DNA from: Singulisphaera sp. GP187
GTDB taxonomy: Bacteria; Planctomycetota; Phycisphaerae; Phycisphaerales; SM1A02
Length of the DNA stretch: 64,000 bases
Assembly (NCBI GenBank): GCA_945862215.1
Contig: CAMAXY010000002.1
Location: 62,001 to 126,000 of the forward strand
Direction: 5' to 3'
Below the pieces are notes generated by a model. The model was not told where the DNA came from, searched no databases, and was given only the letters and a program-made list of their open reading frames with translations. Position numbers and translations under genes: made by a program. Within the stretch, counting starts at the first letter, position 1; each line of letters opens with the position of its first letter. Of the stretch, positions 48,574 to 57,150 are shown piece by piece.

Positions 48574-49287
48574 TGATTGAGAAACACACCGAATTTCATC
48601 TGTAAGGATTGGCTGTGACGAACGGCTCATGCCCAACGACATACCTTGTAGGACAAATCCACCACCAAACCCACCCGTGATTGATGTTCCGTCAATGATT
48701 GATCCATCCGACAACCAGACGCGCACTGCTGCGACTTTGGGTTGTGCGGAAACAAGCGCAATTCCTGCAACTCGCTCGAGCGGAATTTCTCGTTTGACGC
48801 CAGCGGTTTCGATGATGATTGGCTCTTCAAACGACTCGATAAACCCACCGATTCGATCTCCGTTGCGAAGAACAATCTCATCGGAATTCGACGCGACTGG
48901 TGGTTGTTCCATTGGTTGCATCTGAATGAATGAAGTGCGATCAACAGAAATATCCATCATCCCCATCCCAGGATGCTTCCATCGGACAATGGTGCCGGGT
49001 GGCTCAATGTGAAATCCACCGAATGTTGCGATGATGACCTGGCCATCGGTCAGCTTTGTCATTGAAAATGGACGGCGCTCGATTGTTCCAACACCGTCAC
49101 TCTTTGGAATCCACGCAAGGGCCGTCGATCCAAGATCGATTCCGTCCTCGCTATGAATTGTTCCATTCTCATCAATCAATGCATCAACCCACTCACCTTG
49201 TGGAGTTAAAACTTCAACAGTTGATGTCTCGGTGGTTGCAGAGAACAGAAGAGAGAGGATTGATGCGGTTACAAACAAATTGCTCAC
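48142..49287 (-). CDS. Exported protein with NPCBM-like C-terminal domain
   Basis: It encodes 381 aa. A signal peptide (MSNLFVTASILSLLFSA) precedes a beta-rich N-terminal part (VEVLTPQGEWVDALIDENG). ASNSDEIVLRNGDRIGGFIESF and SDGSIIDGTSITGGFGG are repeat-like 'rng' strands. The C-terminal ~120 residues (AEYPMPIVSTIEAPLGATAIEIRG, FSVFSADVEIPTSVL, CVFVIRQNGQELGRYSL, LEIEIEEAAGGPVGDTVILRRAIL) fit the NPCBM/NEW2-type sandwich of planctomycete envelope proteins. It is the last gene of the 48-61 kb operon; its ATG overlaps the previous stop as ATGA. Its 3' third is also read by comEC on the other strand, but the domain fit shows this is the real product there. Confidence 0.82.
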   Translation of the reverse strand: MSNLFVTASILSLLFSATTETSTVEVLTPQGEWVDALIDENGTIHSEDGIDLGSTALAWIPKSDGVGTIERRPFSMTKLTDGQVIIATFGGFHIEPPGTIVRWKHPGMGMMDISVDRTSFIQMQPMEQPPVASNSDEIVLRNGDRIGGFIESFEEPIIIETAGVKREIPLERVAGIALVSAQPKVAAVRVWLSDGSIIDGTSITGGFGGGFVLQGMSLGMSRSSQPILTDEIRCVSQSSKRMVPLSQFKPKVFPPISTSLPRAEYPMPIVSTIEAPLGATAIEIRGPERLVYEIPKGFSVFSADVEIPTSVLAWADCVFVIRQNGQELGRYSLNAKNSKARIRVVVQPGPLEIEIEEAAGGPVGDTVILRRAILIDLAVGG

Positions 49288-50507
49288 CGCTGAAAAATTG
49301 GAAGATATCTATTTGGCATTTGAAGCACAATAAGCGCCATTGCTGTGGCGTAGGACTCGCCAGCCTGATGATCAATCCAAGAACCGTCGTCACTTTGTAT
49401 CGCAATCAATTCGTCTCGGACTCGCGACCACCATTGTTCCCAACGGTCGCCACCCGCGAGATACATCGCTTGTGTGGAGTAATACTGACCATAAAAATAA
49501 TGCGCCTGCATTTGTGGACCGCCGGTGTTCGCGATGGTCGAATTGCTACTCAGATACTCCAACCCTCGTTCAATCGAATCGTCTTCGTACACACCAGCAT
49601 AAAAAAGACTCGCGACTCCAGCAGCTGTTCGAGGCCACGCGCTTGATCCTGGTTGACGCATATATCGAAAGCCTCCATCTGCATTCTGGCAATCACGAAC
49701 ATAACGCACGGCGCGATCAATCGTGTCCTTTGGAATCTTGATGCCAGCATTTCGTGCGCTTCGCATAGCCATCACCTGACAAATCGTGACGGAAACATCG
49801 GCGTCGTATGGAACTGGGTTGTAACGCCAACCACCTTCGTCATTTTGACTGTTCAAGATCAAATCAATTGCACGCACAAGCGCGTCGCGAACGCGAGAAT
49901 CGTTTGGGTTCATTCCATAAATTTCACCCAGAAAAAGCGTGGCGAATCCATGACCGTACATTGGACCAGTTGTACTTTCCGCAGCAAGAAGTCCGCTCTC
50001 GGATTTGTTTGCGAGAACAAATTCGAGCGCACGCGTAACTTGTTCACCATAACGACCGCGACCAGGAAGATTTCCGTCAGCCATAAACGCTAACGCAGCG
50101 AGAGATGCGATGCCAACATGCCGACCATAGCGACCTCTTCCAAATGATCCATCGTCATTTTGCGATGACGCTAGGTATGCAAGTCCGCGTTCCACAGACC
50201 GGGTCATTTCAGGAGTGATCTCATTTTTCGCAGGCTTGTTTTCCGCGCCGGCAGTTATTGGATTGGGTTTCGTTTTTGCAACGGCGACTGGAGAGGGTGA
50301 AACGATAGGATTCGCTGGAGGATCGACCTTCTCTGGGGATTCAACTGCCTGCGCTTGTGCTGGAGACTTTTCTGCAGCGGGAACTGGCAGTGATTGTGCG
50401 AGGATGAGTGCGATTGCAAAGATCATGATGAGTTGGTGTTTGGATTTGAAACTTGTTTTTATGGCTTCGATTCTTCTGCGATTCGTCTGTAATACGCTTC
50501 GGTCCAT
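49284..50507 (-). CDS. Terpene-cyclase/prenyltransferase-like alpha-toroid protein
   Basis: It encodes 407 aa. A basic n-region and hydrophobic core (HQLIMIFAIALILAQSLPVPAA) suggest export. A Pro/Ala/Lys linker follows. From ~105 the QW-like repeats characteristic of squalene-cyclase/prenyltransferase toroids recur: YLASSQNDDGSFGRGRYG, LILNSQNDEGGWRYNP, VRDCQNADGGFRYM, ELIAIQSDDGSWIDH. The cyclase DxDD acid motif is not seen, so it is probably a toroid scaffold and not a cyclase. The start is uncertain: 50507 overlaps the upstream gene by 49 bp, and an ATG at 50426 is the alternative. It is coupled to the NPCBM gene by ATGA. Confidence 0.8.
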   Translation of the reverse strand: MDRSVLQTNRRRIEAIKTSFKSKHQLIMIFAIALILAQSLPVPAAEKSPAQAQAVESPEKVDPPANPIVSPSPVAVAKTKPNPITAGAENKPAKNEITPEMTRSVERGLAYLASSQNDDGSFGRGRYGRHVGIASLAALAFMADGNLPGRGRYGEQVTRALEFVLANKSESGLLAAESTTGPMYGHGFATLFLGEIYGMNPNDSRVRDALVRAIDLILNSQNDEGGWRYNPVPYDADVSVTICQVMAMRSARNAGIKIPKDTIDRAVRYVRDCQNADGGFRYMRQPGSSAWPRTAAGVASLFYAGVYEDDSIERGLEYLSSNSTIANTGGPQMQAHYFYGQYYSTQAMYLAGGDRWEQWWSRVRDELIAIQSDDGSWIDHQAGESYATAMALIVLQMPNRYLPIFQR

Positions 50508-51274
50508 CGACGATACACCGAAGACATTTTTTCTCGAACACCCTGACGAATGATCTCACGTGTTCTTGGTGGCAAACCTCCCCATTCTTCATCGGTCTCT
50601 TGAATCACTCCGCCTTCAATTGCGTCAACGGTTGGTGGTAATTCTCCTGGACGATCTCCAGTTGGTTGTGATTTTGATGGGCCAGATTTATCACCTTCTT
50701 TTTGAGAGGCTCGTTGCTTTGCTTCTTCGCGACGTTTTTCTTCGGACGCTGCAGACTCGGATTGTTTTTTGTCTTTTCCACCCTTTGGTTGCTGTGAGCC
50801 TTTCGATTTCTCGCTAGATGAAGAGGATGAACTCGACGAAGATTGTTGCTGCTGTTGCTGTTGTTGGGCAGATGCGATCAATGCATCAAGTCTGGCAAGC
50901 ACATCTTCTTGAACCCTTTGAACGGCTGTTCCAGAATCTTTTTCGCTCAGAAGTGTTGCGCTTCGTCGCATGCCTTCGACTGTTTCTTCAAGTGTGTTCT
51001 TTGCTTCTTTTTCACTCAAGATTCTTTGGAGTGTTTCCTTCTGTGTACGACCACTTTCTGCGCTTGCCTTCTTTGAATCTGACTCGCCAATACCAAGAAG
51101 GTCATCAAGTGATTTTTCTTCGTCGCCCGCCAGTTTTCCTGTGGTGGTCCCATTTGAGGCTTGGGCTTGTGGGGGAACTGGGGTTGTGGTCTTTGGGTCT
51201 TGGGAACTACTTGCACATACAGATCCAGTGACTATAAAAACAGTGAAAGAAGAAAATTTAAATATTGTTTTCAA
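50459..51274 (-). CDS. Secreted low-complexity protein with poly-Gln and poly-Ser runs
   Basis: It encodes 271 aa. A signal peptide (FSSFTVFIVTGSVCASSS) is followed by Thr/Pro/Gln-rich sequence and an acidic helix (KSLDDLLGIGESDSKK). Residues ~137-155 are a pure Gln run and then a Ser run (QQQQQQQQ, SSSSSSSSSS), encoded by a CAA/CAG and TCN microsatellite at about 50810-50866. A Lys/Glu-rich coiled segment follows. The conserved C-terminus GGLPPRTREIIRQGVREKMSSVYRRWTEAYYRRIAEE is shared in kind with planctomycete proteins of this operon. Its ATG overlaps the upstream stop as ATGA. Function is unknown. Confidence 0.75.
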   Translation of the reverse strand: MKTIFKFSSFTVFIVTGSVCASSSQDPKTTTPVPPQAQASNGTTTGKLAGDEEKSLDDLLGIGESDSKKASAESGRTQKETLQRILSEKEAKNTLEETVEGMRRSATLLSEKDSGTAVQRVQEDVLARLDALIASAQQQQQQQQSSSSSSSSSSEKSKGSQQPKGGKDKKQSESAASEEKRREEAKQRASQKEGDKSGPSKSQPTGDRPGELPPTVDAIEGGVIQETDEEWGGLPPRTREIIRQGVREKMSSVYRRWTEAYYRRIAEESKP

Positions 51275-54200
51275 GATGGATCCTTCGCTTCTGGTTTCAA
51301 CTTGATTGGTGGCTCACCTTCGGGAGGAACTAATACTGGGGCTCCAGCTTTTTCCTTTTCTGCCATCTTTCTTTCGAGTTCTTTGCGAAGATCGTCGGCA
51401 ATTTTTGCGATGGAATCCTGTCGTTGCGACAAACTATTCAGCACATCAACAGGCATTTGAGTACTTTCAACAGCCTTTGTTCGTTCATAAATCCGCTGTT
51501 GAAGCGAACGTATGACTTTCAATTCTGCAAGCGGGGGGATTAGTGGTTTTTCTTCTTGACCACCACCACCACCGCCGCCGCCGCCACTGGCATCTTCGCT
51601 TGGATCTGCAAATGGATCATCTGGCTTCTTAGTAGCTTCACCGAGCGCGTTCACCAAACCTCTGAGAATTTCCATAACTTCTCTTTCCATTTCAACTGTT
51701 GCTTGTGTTGGTGGCCCACTGCGCAGATCAGTCGAAGCGCGCATAGCAGCATCAAGTGCAAGGGCGGTTGCTTCGGTAAATGTTGGAGACTTCTGAACAT
51801 CTGGAGAACCTTCTGAAATTGCCGAGATCTCCAGGCGGATACTTTCTTGATCAACACCTAATCTGCGAGATTCAACAAGTAATCGCCGATCTCCAGCTTT
51901 GTTGACGAGTGTTCCTGTCGCCGTCAACAAACCTTCTTGTCGATCACAGAGATTTTTATATAACTGCGCAAGTTCTTTTGCTCGTTGCTGGCGTTCTTGC
52001 TCATCATTCTTTTCCTCTTGTTTGCGAACAAGTTCCAGCGCCTCTTGAAAAAGAGCTGTTGCGCGGACAAGACTTTCGTGACCAAGAGCAATTTGAGGAG
52101 CCGCCGCGCTCAGTGCGCTTGCCGCACGACCCTCTGCCTCTGCTCCACGCTCAATGAGGCGAACGACCCGTTGCGCACTTGGGCCAGCCGCACGACCCTC
52201 GTCCGCCACACCAGATGCATTCAATGAGAGTGTTGCTGCTTGTTGCGCAACCCCTGGTGATGACTTCGTGACCTCAGCTCCTTCAGCTGTCACAAGTGCA
52301 AGACCAAGTTCTTCTGTGCTCTCCGCTTGGCGAACCAACTGTTCAAGCGCATCAACCAGAGTGGCGAGACGACGACGAAGTGTTTCGGTTCTCGCCTTTT
52401 CATCATCGGCGAGATCTTCAATCATTTTTTGAACAGTCTTCTGAGCCGACGCTGATGATTTTTGCGCTTCATCAAGTCGATTTTCTCGCGTCGCCTGCTC
52501 GGCTTGATCCATTCGCGCAGCGAGTGATTCGTTGTCGCCACGCTCTGCCGCTTGACGAAGATTTTCAGCTCGTGTGGGATCTTCCTTCTGAACTTTTTCC
52601 GCACGCTGTTTGAGTTCTTCGATTGTTTCGCGCGCTGCTTGTGCGGCATTCTTTGCGCTATCAGCCGCACGATCAAGATTGGCTGATTCTTCCGCTGATA
52701 AATCCTGGGGACTTCGTCCAAGAGTTTTTGCTCCAGCCTTCGTTCGATCTTTTTCTGCTTGTGTTATGGCCGCGGCAACCTTCTCCAACTTCCGAGCTGC
52801 CATCCACGAATCTTTATCTTTATCGAGTAGTGCTGCAAGATCATTGAGTTCGCTACGAACCTCGCTTTGCGCACCTTTCGCGTCTTCTGTTTTTTGCTTG
52901 CTTTTTGTGAAATCTGGTTTCTCCGCACCATCTGCCTGCATTTGTGCGGCTTCCTGCAGGTCGTTGCGCGCTGATTCACTTTGTTTTTGTGCGGTTTCAA
53001 GTATGTCGTTGGCAGCGTCAATCAGGCTGCGAGTCGCATCGTCTTGAATCTCATTTCTATCAAGTCTTTTTCCAAGTCCATCCATCATTGATCGAATATT
53101 TGAAATTCGCTCACTAATTTCTGTTTGTGGGCGCACTTGAGTTGAGGGAGATTCTTCGCGTGACATCAAATTTGCTTGTCGCTCATTCGTTCGTATGGCA
53201 CCTTGACGAATTGCAGCGATTGAGTTGCGTGTTTCTTCTTCAAACTGTGGACGTGTCAACACACGCAATCGACGAGGGGTAGAACGCGTTCCTTCACGTG
53301 CGACACCATTCAAGCGAAATACATCATCCGCAACAAGAGTGATTTCAAAAACCTCTCCCGGCTGTGCGTTTGTTGTAGAGAGATCAAAGATCGTTTCTGC
53401 CTCCGCTTCTCGAGCCCCTTTGGCATCAACAGAAAGTAAATCCTTGCGCCAAGTAGTTGATCGGTTCGCTTGAATAGTGATGCGATCAAGTCCAACATCA
53501 TCTCGACCCAAACCCTTGAGTGGAATGCGAGCGGTTGCGAGAACGGTTTCATCTGCGCTTGGTTCAGCTATAAGTGCTTCGGGAGGAATATCTGCTGCGA
53601 CATCGAGAACAACCTGAATATCGTCGATGTTTTGAACTCCATTGTTGTCCTTCAATCGAATTGTGATTGACCGTGATCGGTCTGCGAGCCAATCAATATG
53701 CCAAAGTCCGTTTGATTCTGTAAAAACAAAGCGGGCATCGTCCGATTGATCACTCTTCTTATTGTCCGACCAATTGAAAGTTGCTCGAAGCCATTCATCA
53801 CGCTGTGGTCCTTCGGGTGGAACAACAATGGTTGTTGTTGGCAACATATCAAATCTAACAGTGGAGCTTTCAAGAATAGAAATTGGAATACGACCTCGAT
53901 TGTTTGTGCCGTTTCCAAGTTCAAAGTTTTGAGGTTGAATCATTGTGGCATACTGTGGTGCTGTAACCACGGCTTTTATTGATGCGAGTGTGGGAGCTTC
54001 GACAAAATCAATTCGCTGGATATTTGTTTCGACATCGCGCGTCATAAACTGGAATTCAACTGCGTCAGAGCCGGCTTCGAGCAATCGTTCAAATCGTGTT
54101 TCGCCCTGATGAATGAGCGGGATCTTTTCCCAAGAGCCGACGTTTTCTCCAGTTATGCGGCGCAAACGAACCCAAACGGGTTCTGTTTCTGGATTGCCCC

Positions 54201-54840
54201 GAAACAAATCCGCCTTCAGAGCAATCGCTGTTTGTTTGGGGTGATGTGTCGCAAATATTGTGCTGCGAATTCCCGTGTGTGCTGGCCAATCAACTGTCAC
54301 CCAAGGTGTGAGTGTTCTTAAAATTCCCGTGGTGGCAAGGGTTGGAAAAAAAACAAAGAAACCAACCCACAACAAAATAACTCCGGCGAGAAACCCGCCC
54401 TCTTTTTTCGTTTGTGTTGTTGACAACAATCTAGAAATTGCTTGGGGACCGACCAGTGAAATAGCGTCACTCTCAACTTTTTTGGCAAATGGGTTGCCTT
54501 TATAATTTGGATCCGCGGCGAATTCAACTCCAGACGCAAGACGACCCGAAGCGTGTGGATTTCTTTTTTCCACCTCGAGTGCTAATTGAACGCGGGAAGA
54601 TGCTGGCGCTAATACAGGGAGAAATTGCCGTCGAAAAAGCCAGGCTATAAAAAGTGATAGCCCCAACAATATCAACCAGCGCAGTGGTGATGGGAAGCGA
54701 ATGATTGCGTCAACTGCGATACAACCAGAAAGTAAGAGGATGAACGTGCGCCCCAGAACGATTGATCGCTCAGTGATACGTGTTGTTCGCAAACTTCGAC
54801 CAACATCATCAAATTCTTTGGGTAGATTTCGACTAGTCAC
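51271..54840 (-). CDS. Very large membrane-anchored coiled-coil protein (DUF4175-like)
   Basis: It encodes 1189 aa. Two N-terminal membrane helices (TFILLLSGCIAVDAII; LRWLILLGLSLFIAWLF) and a third at ~150-170 (GVILLWVGFFVFFPTLA) anchor it. Residues ~180-560 are extracytoplasmic beta-rich, Ig-like segments (RIPLKGLGRDDVGLDRITI). Residues ~560-1080 are Ala/Glu/Gln/Lys-rich coiled coil (AAQAARETIEELKQRAEKVQKE). A Gly9 run precedes QEEKPLIPPLAELKVIRSLQQRIYERT. It resembles DUF4175-type proteins of MoxR/VWA operons. It probably forms the structural partner of that membrane complex. The upstream gene is 21 bp away and the downstream gene overlaps by 4 bp. Confidence 0.8.
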   Translation of the reverse strand: MTSRNLPKEFDDVGRSLRTTRITERSIVLGRTFILLLSGCIAVDAIIRFPSPLRWLILLGLSLFIAWLFRRQFLPVLAPASSRVQLALEVEKRNPHASGRLASGVEFAADPNYKGNPFAKKVESDAISLVGPQAISRLLSTTQTKKEGGFLAGVILLWVGFFVFFPTLATTGILRTLTPWVTVDWPAHTGIRSTIFATHHPKQTAIALKADLFRGNPETEPVWVRLRRITGENVGSWEKIPLIHQGETRFERLLEAGSDAVEFQFMTRDVETNIQRIDFVEAPTLASIKAVVTAPQYATMIQPQNFELGNGTNNRGRIPISILESSTVRFDMLPTTTIVVPPEGPQRDEWLRATFNWSDNKKSDQSDDARFVFTESNGLWHIDWLADRSRSITIRLKDNNGVQNIDDIQVVLDVAADIPPEALIAEPSADETVLATARIPLKGLGRDDVGLDRITIQANRSTTWRKDLLSVDAKGAREAEAETIFDLSTTNAQPGEVFEITLVADDVFRLNGVAREGTRSTPRRLRVLTRPQFEEETRNSIAAIRQGAIRTNERQANLMSREESPSTQVRPQTEISERISNIRSMMDGLGKRLDRNEIQDDATRSLIDAANDILETAQKQSESARNDLQEAAQMQADGAEKPDFTKSKQKTEDAKGAQSEVRSELNDLAALLDKDKDSWMAARKLEKVAAAITQAEKDRTKAGAKTLGRSPQDLSAEESANLDRAADSAKNAAQAARETIEELKQRAEKVQKEDPTRAENLRQAAERGDNESLAARMDQAEQATRENRLDEAQKSSASAQKTVQKMIEDLADDEKARTETLRRRLATLVDALEQLVRQAESTEELGLALVTAEGAEVTKSSPGVAQQAATLSLNASGVADEGRAAGPSAQRVVRLIERGAEAEGRAASALSAAAPQIALGHESLVRATALFQEALELVRKQEEKNDEQERQQRAKELAQLYKNLCDRQEGLLTATGTLVNKAGDRRLLVESRRLGVDQESIRLEISAISEGSPDVQKSPTFTEATALALDAAMRASTDLRSGPPTQATVEMEREVMEILRGLVNALGEATKKPDDPFADPSEDASGGGGGGGGGQEEKPLIPPLAELKVIRSLQQRIYERTKAVESTQMPVDVLNSLSQRQDSIAKIADDLRKELERKMAEKEKAGAPVLVPPEGEPPIKLKPEAKDPS

Positions 54841-54861
54841 GTTTTTTTATCCAAAGAAATA

Positions 54862-57150
54862 CTACGCAAGCCGAAGCCATCTTCGGCCAATCCACTCCAA
54901 CAAAAGAAGTAAAAGAATTACAAAGAGCGCTGCTGGGCTGTTCCAAATAGGGTCAAGAATGGAACGTTCTCGACTTATGGCGCGTTTTGGCAAAAGTTGG
55001 CGCAGTTTTTCAATATCCTTTGGCGCGACAACAACTCCACCTGTTCGAGTTGCGAGATCGATGAGTTGTGGATGGTCTGACTCTGGATGAGATAACTCGG
55101 TGTCATTTCGAATGACTTTGACAATTTGTTCCATGTTGCCCGTGCGCGAAGAATCAATGTGAATGCGCCATGTGCCTGGGTTCTCTGGTGACCACAGACC
55201 AACCCAGCCAGATGGTTCGTGGGTGAGTTGAATGGTTTGTTCTGTTGAAGTTCCAGTAATATCGATTGGTTGAATCTGAACATCAAGCGGACCATCACCG
55301 GCAACACTTGTGGCTTTAGGGTCTTGAATATCAACACGAATCATTGCGGGTGACCCAACTTCTGGTTGTTTGGGTTCGACAACCAACCGAAATGGATTTC
55401 CATCGGATTGTGCTGCGCCACGAGAAAGATAGCGAATGAATTGGATCCAGAATCTCTCTTGATATGTCTCACCAATACCGTGACGCCAGCGCCAAGTTTC
55501 ATCTGTCGCTACATACACAATCAACCCAGCGCCATATCGCATTGAAAGAACGATTGGAGACGAGGTTTTTCCAGAGAGGGTTCGAGCACGTGCAAGAATT
55601 TCTGTTGTTGGCTTGAGAGATTCTTGTTCAATCCGTTGTGCCCATTCCAGGCGACCACGTTCACCAGATGCAGAAAGTGTATTTGGCCACCGTTCTTTTG
55701 CTGATTCACCAAGTCGCATCACACCCGCTCGCAAAGCGTTTTCTGTTGGTTCGACAAACACAGCTTCATCAAATCGTTCTGGTGTCCCACGCATTGGTAG
55801 AAGATCTTCCAGATCGGTTCCACGCCAAGAGTTTGGTGTTGATCGTTCACCGCCAATCCACAACAATCCCGCGCCACGCTCACTGACAGATTGTTTGATT
55901 TGTGCAATTTGTGTTCCCGACAAACTTCCAGATGGCACATCACCAATAATAAAGAGATCAAATCTCAAAAACTCTTCTTCGGTTTGTGGTAATCGTTCTA
56001 GAGGTGCGTTTCCTTCTTGGGCGAAATCACGATCCGCAGACAAAAGCATCACCGAACTCTCGAACGATGATTCGCGAACCAATAAATTTTTGAGATATCT
56101 GAACTCCCACCTTGGATATCCCTCAATATAAAGAACGCGAAGTGGACGATCAATAAATTCGACTTCGACCGCTTGTTCGTTGTTCGCGCGAACAAGGTCA
56201 TCTTGACCAGCAGTGACACGCACAATCCAACGCGCCAAGCCTGCTTCAGATTGAACTCCTGTCAATACGGCTTCACCTTGTTGGTTGGCGAACTCCTCTG
56301 GCGTGACGTCGACCGTATGAATAACCCTTCCTGTTTTTTCGTCAATGAGATCAACTCGAACCGTTGTCTGTGGTGTGCCACCAACACACTGCAATTTCGC
56401 AACAACAGGAACTTGGTCGCGAGTGAATGCGCGGGATGGCGCTTCTGCTTCTGTTACCGCAAGATCGGTCATCGCCTCCGCTGATCCCAGTGGCACAACA
56501 AACACAGGTACAGCACGAGCTTGAAGGGCACGCAACACGCTTCGATCTATTGGACGTGTTGTACGGCCATCAGAAATAACCACAATGCCACTTGCTGGTC
56601 GACCAGCAAGTTTACGAAGCGCTGTTTCAATTGGAACTGTCAATTCTGTTGACCATCCATCCGCTTCTGGAATATTTTGTGAATCAATTTCAAATGCAGA
56701 TGCGTGAAAACCAAGCCATATAATTTCGCGTTCCTGTTTGATCTCAGACCAAACATCACTCTTCAACAACTCGGCAATCACGTCATCTCTCGACTGCAAA
56801 GAACCATCTTGTTGGCGATTATCACTCACCGACATACTTTTGCTTCTGTCGATCAACACCGCAACCCAATCTGGTTGATTCTCGACAATTGGAAGTCGAA
56901 GTTGCGGACCGGCGATCAATGCACATACAAAAACGAGAAGTGTTCCACGAATGGTTGCGAGTATGGTGCGTGTAGATTTTGCGCCGACCATTCTTCTATA
57001 ACTCCAAAGAACAATAATTATTGCGCTCACAAGAATGATGAACCAACCCCAAACTGCTGGTGGGTATTGCCACGCCAACTGAAGTCCCTCAGCACCTTCT
57101 GGAATCACATCAAGGCCAAACAACCAACGTAAAATTTCGGAAGATGTCAT
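54862..57150 (-). CDS. Membrane protein with VWA domain and GATase1-like domain
   Basis: It encodes 762 aa from the ATG at 57150, which overlaps the upstream stop as ATGA. Two N-terminal helices (WGWFIILVSAIIIVLWSY; ATIRGTLLVFVCALIAG). WVAVLIDRSKSMSVSD is a VWA MIDAS (DxSxS), and SGIVVISDGRTTRPID is the second MIDAS-like strand. LRVLYIEGYPRWEFRYLKNLL and ERGAGLLWIGGERS form the GATase1/DUF1355-like domain of this family. A C-terminal helix (ALFVILLLLLLEWIG) and a basic end close it. Such proteins display a metal-dependent ligand-binding face outside the membrane and work with MoxR ATPases. Confidence 0.85.
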   Translation of the reverse strand: MTSSEILRWLFGLDVIPEGAEGLQLAWQYPPAVWGWFIILVSAIIIVLWSYRRMVGAKSTRTILATIRGTLLVFVCALIAGPQLRLPIVENQPDWVAVLIDRSKSMSVSDNRQQDGSLQSRDDVIAELLKSDVWSEIKQEREIIWLGFHASAFEIDSQNIPEADGWSTELTVPIETALRKLAGRPASGIVVISDGRTTRPIDRSVLRALQARAVPVFVVPLGSAEAMTDLAVTEAEAPSRAFTRDQVPVVAKLQCVGGTPQTTVRVDLIDEKTGRVIHTVDVTPEEFANQQGEAVLTGVQSEAGLARWIVRVTAGQDDLVRANNEQAVEVEFIDRPLRVLYIEGYPRWEFRYLKNLLVRESSFESSVMLLSADRDFAQEGNAPLERLPQTEEEFLRFDLFIIGDVPSGSLSGTQIAQIKQSVSERGAGLLWIGGERSTPNSWRGTDLEDLLPMRGTPERFDEAVFVEPTENALRAGVMRLGESAKERWPNTLSASGERGRLEWAQRIEQESLKPTTEILARARTLSGKTSSPIVLSMRYGAGLIVYVATDETWRWRHGIGETYQERFWIQFIRYLSRGAAQSDGNPFRLVVEPKQPEVGSPAMIRVDIQDPKATSVAGDGPLDVQIQPIDITGTSTEQTIQLTHEPSGWVGLWSPENPGTWRIHIDSSRTGNMEQIVKVIRNDTELSHPESDHPQLIDLATRTGGVVVAPKDIEKLRQLLPKRAISRERSILDPIWNSPAALFVILLLLLLEWIGRRWLRLA

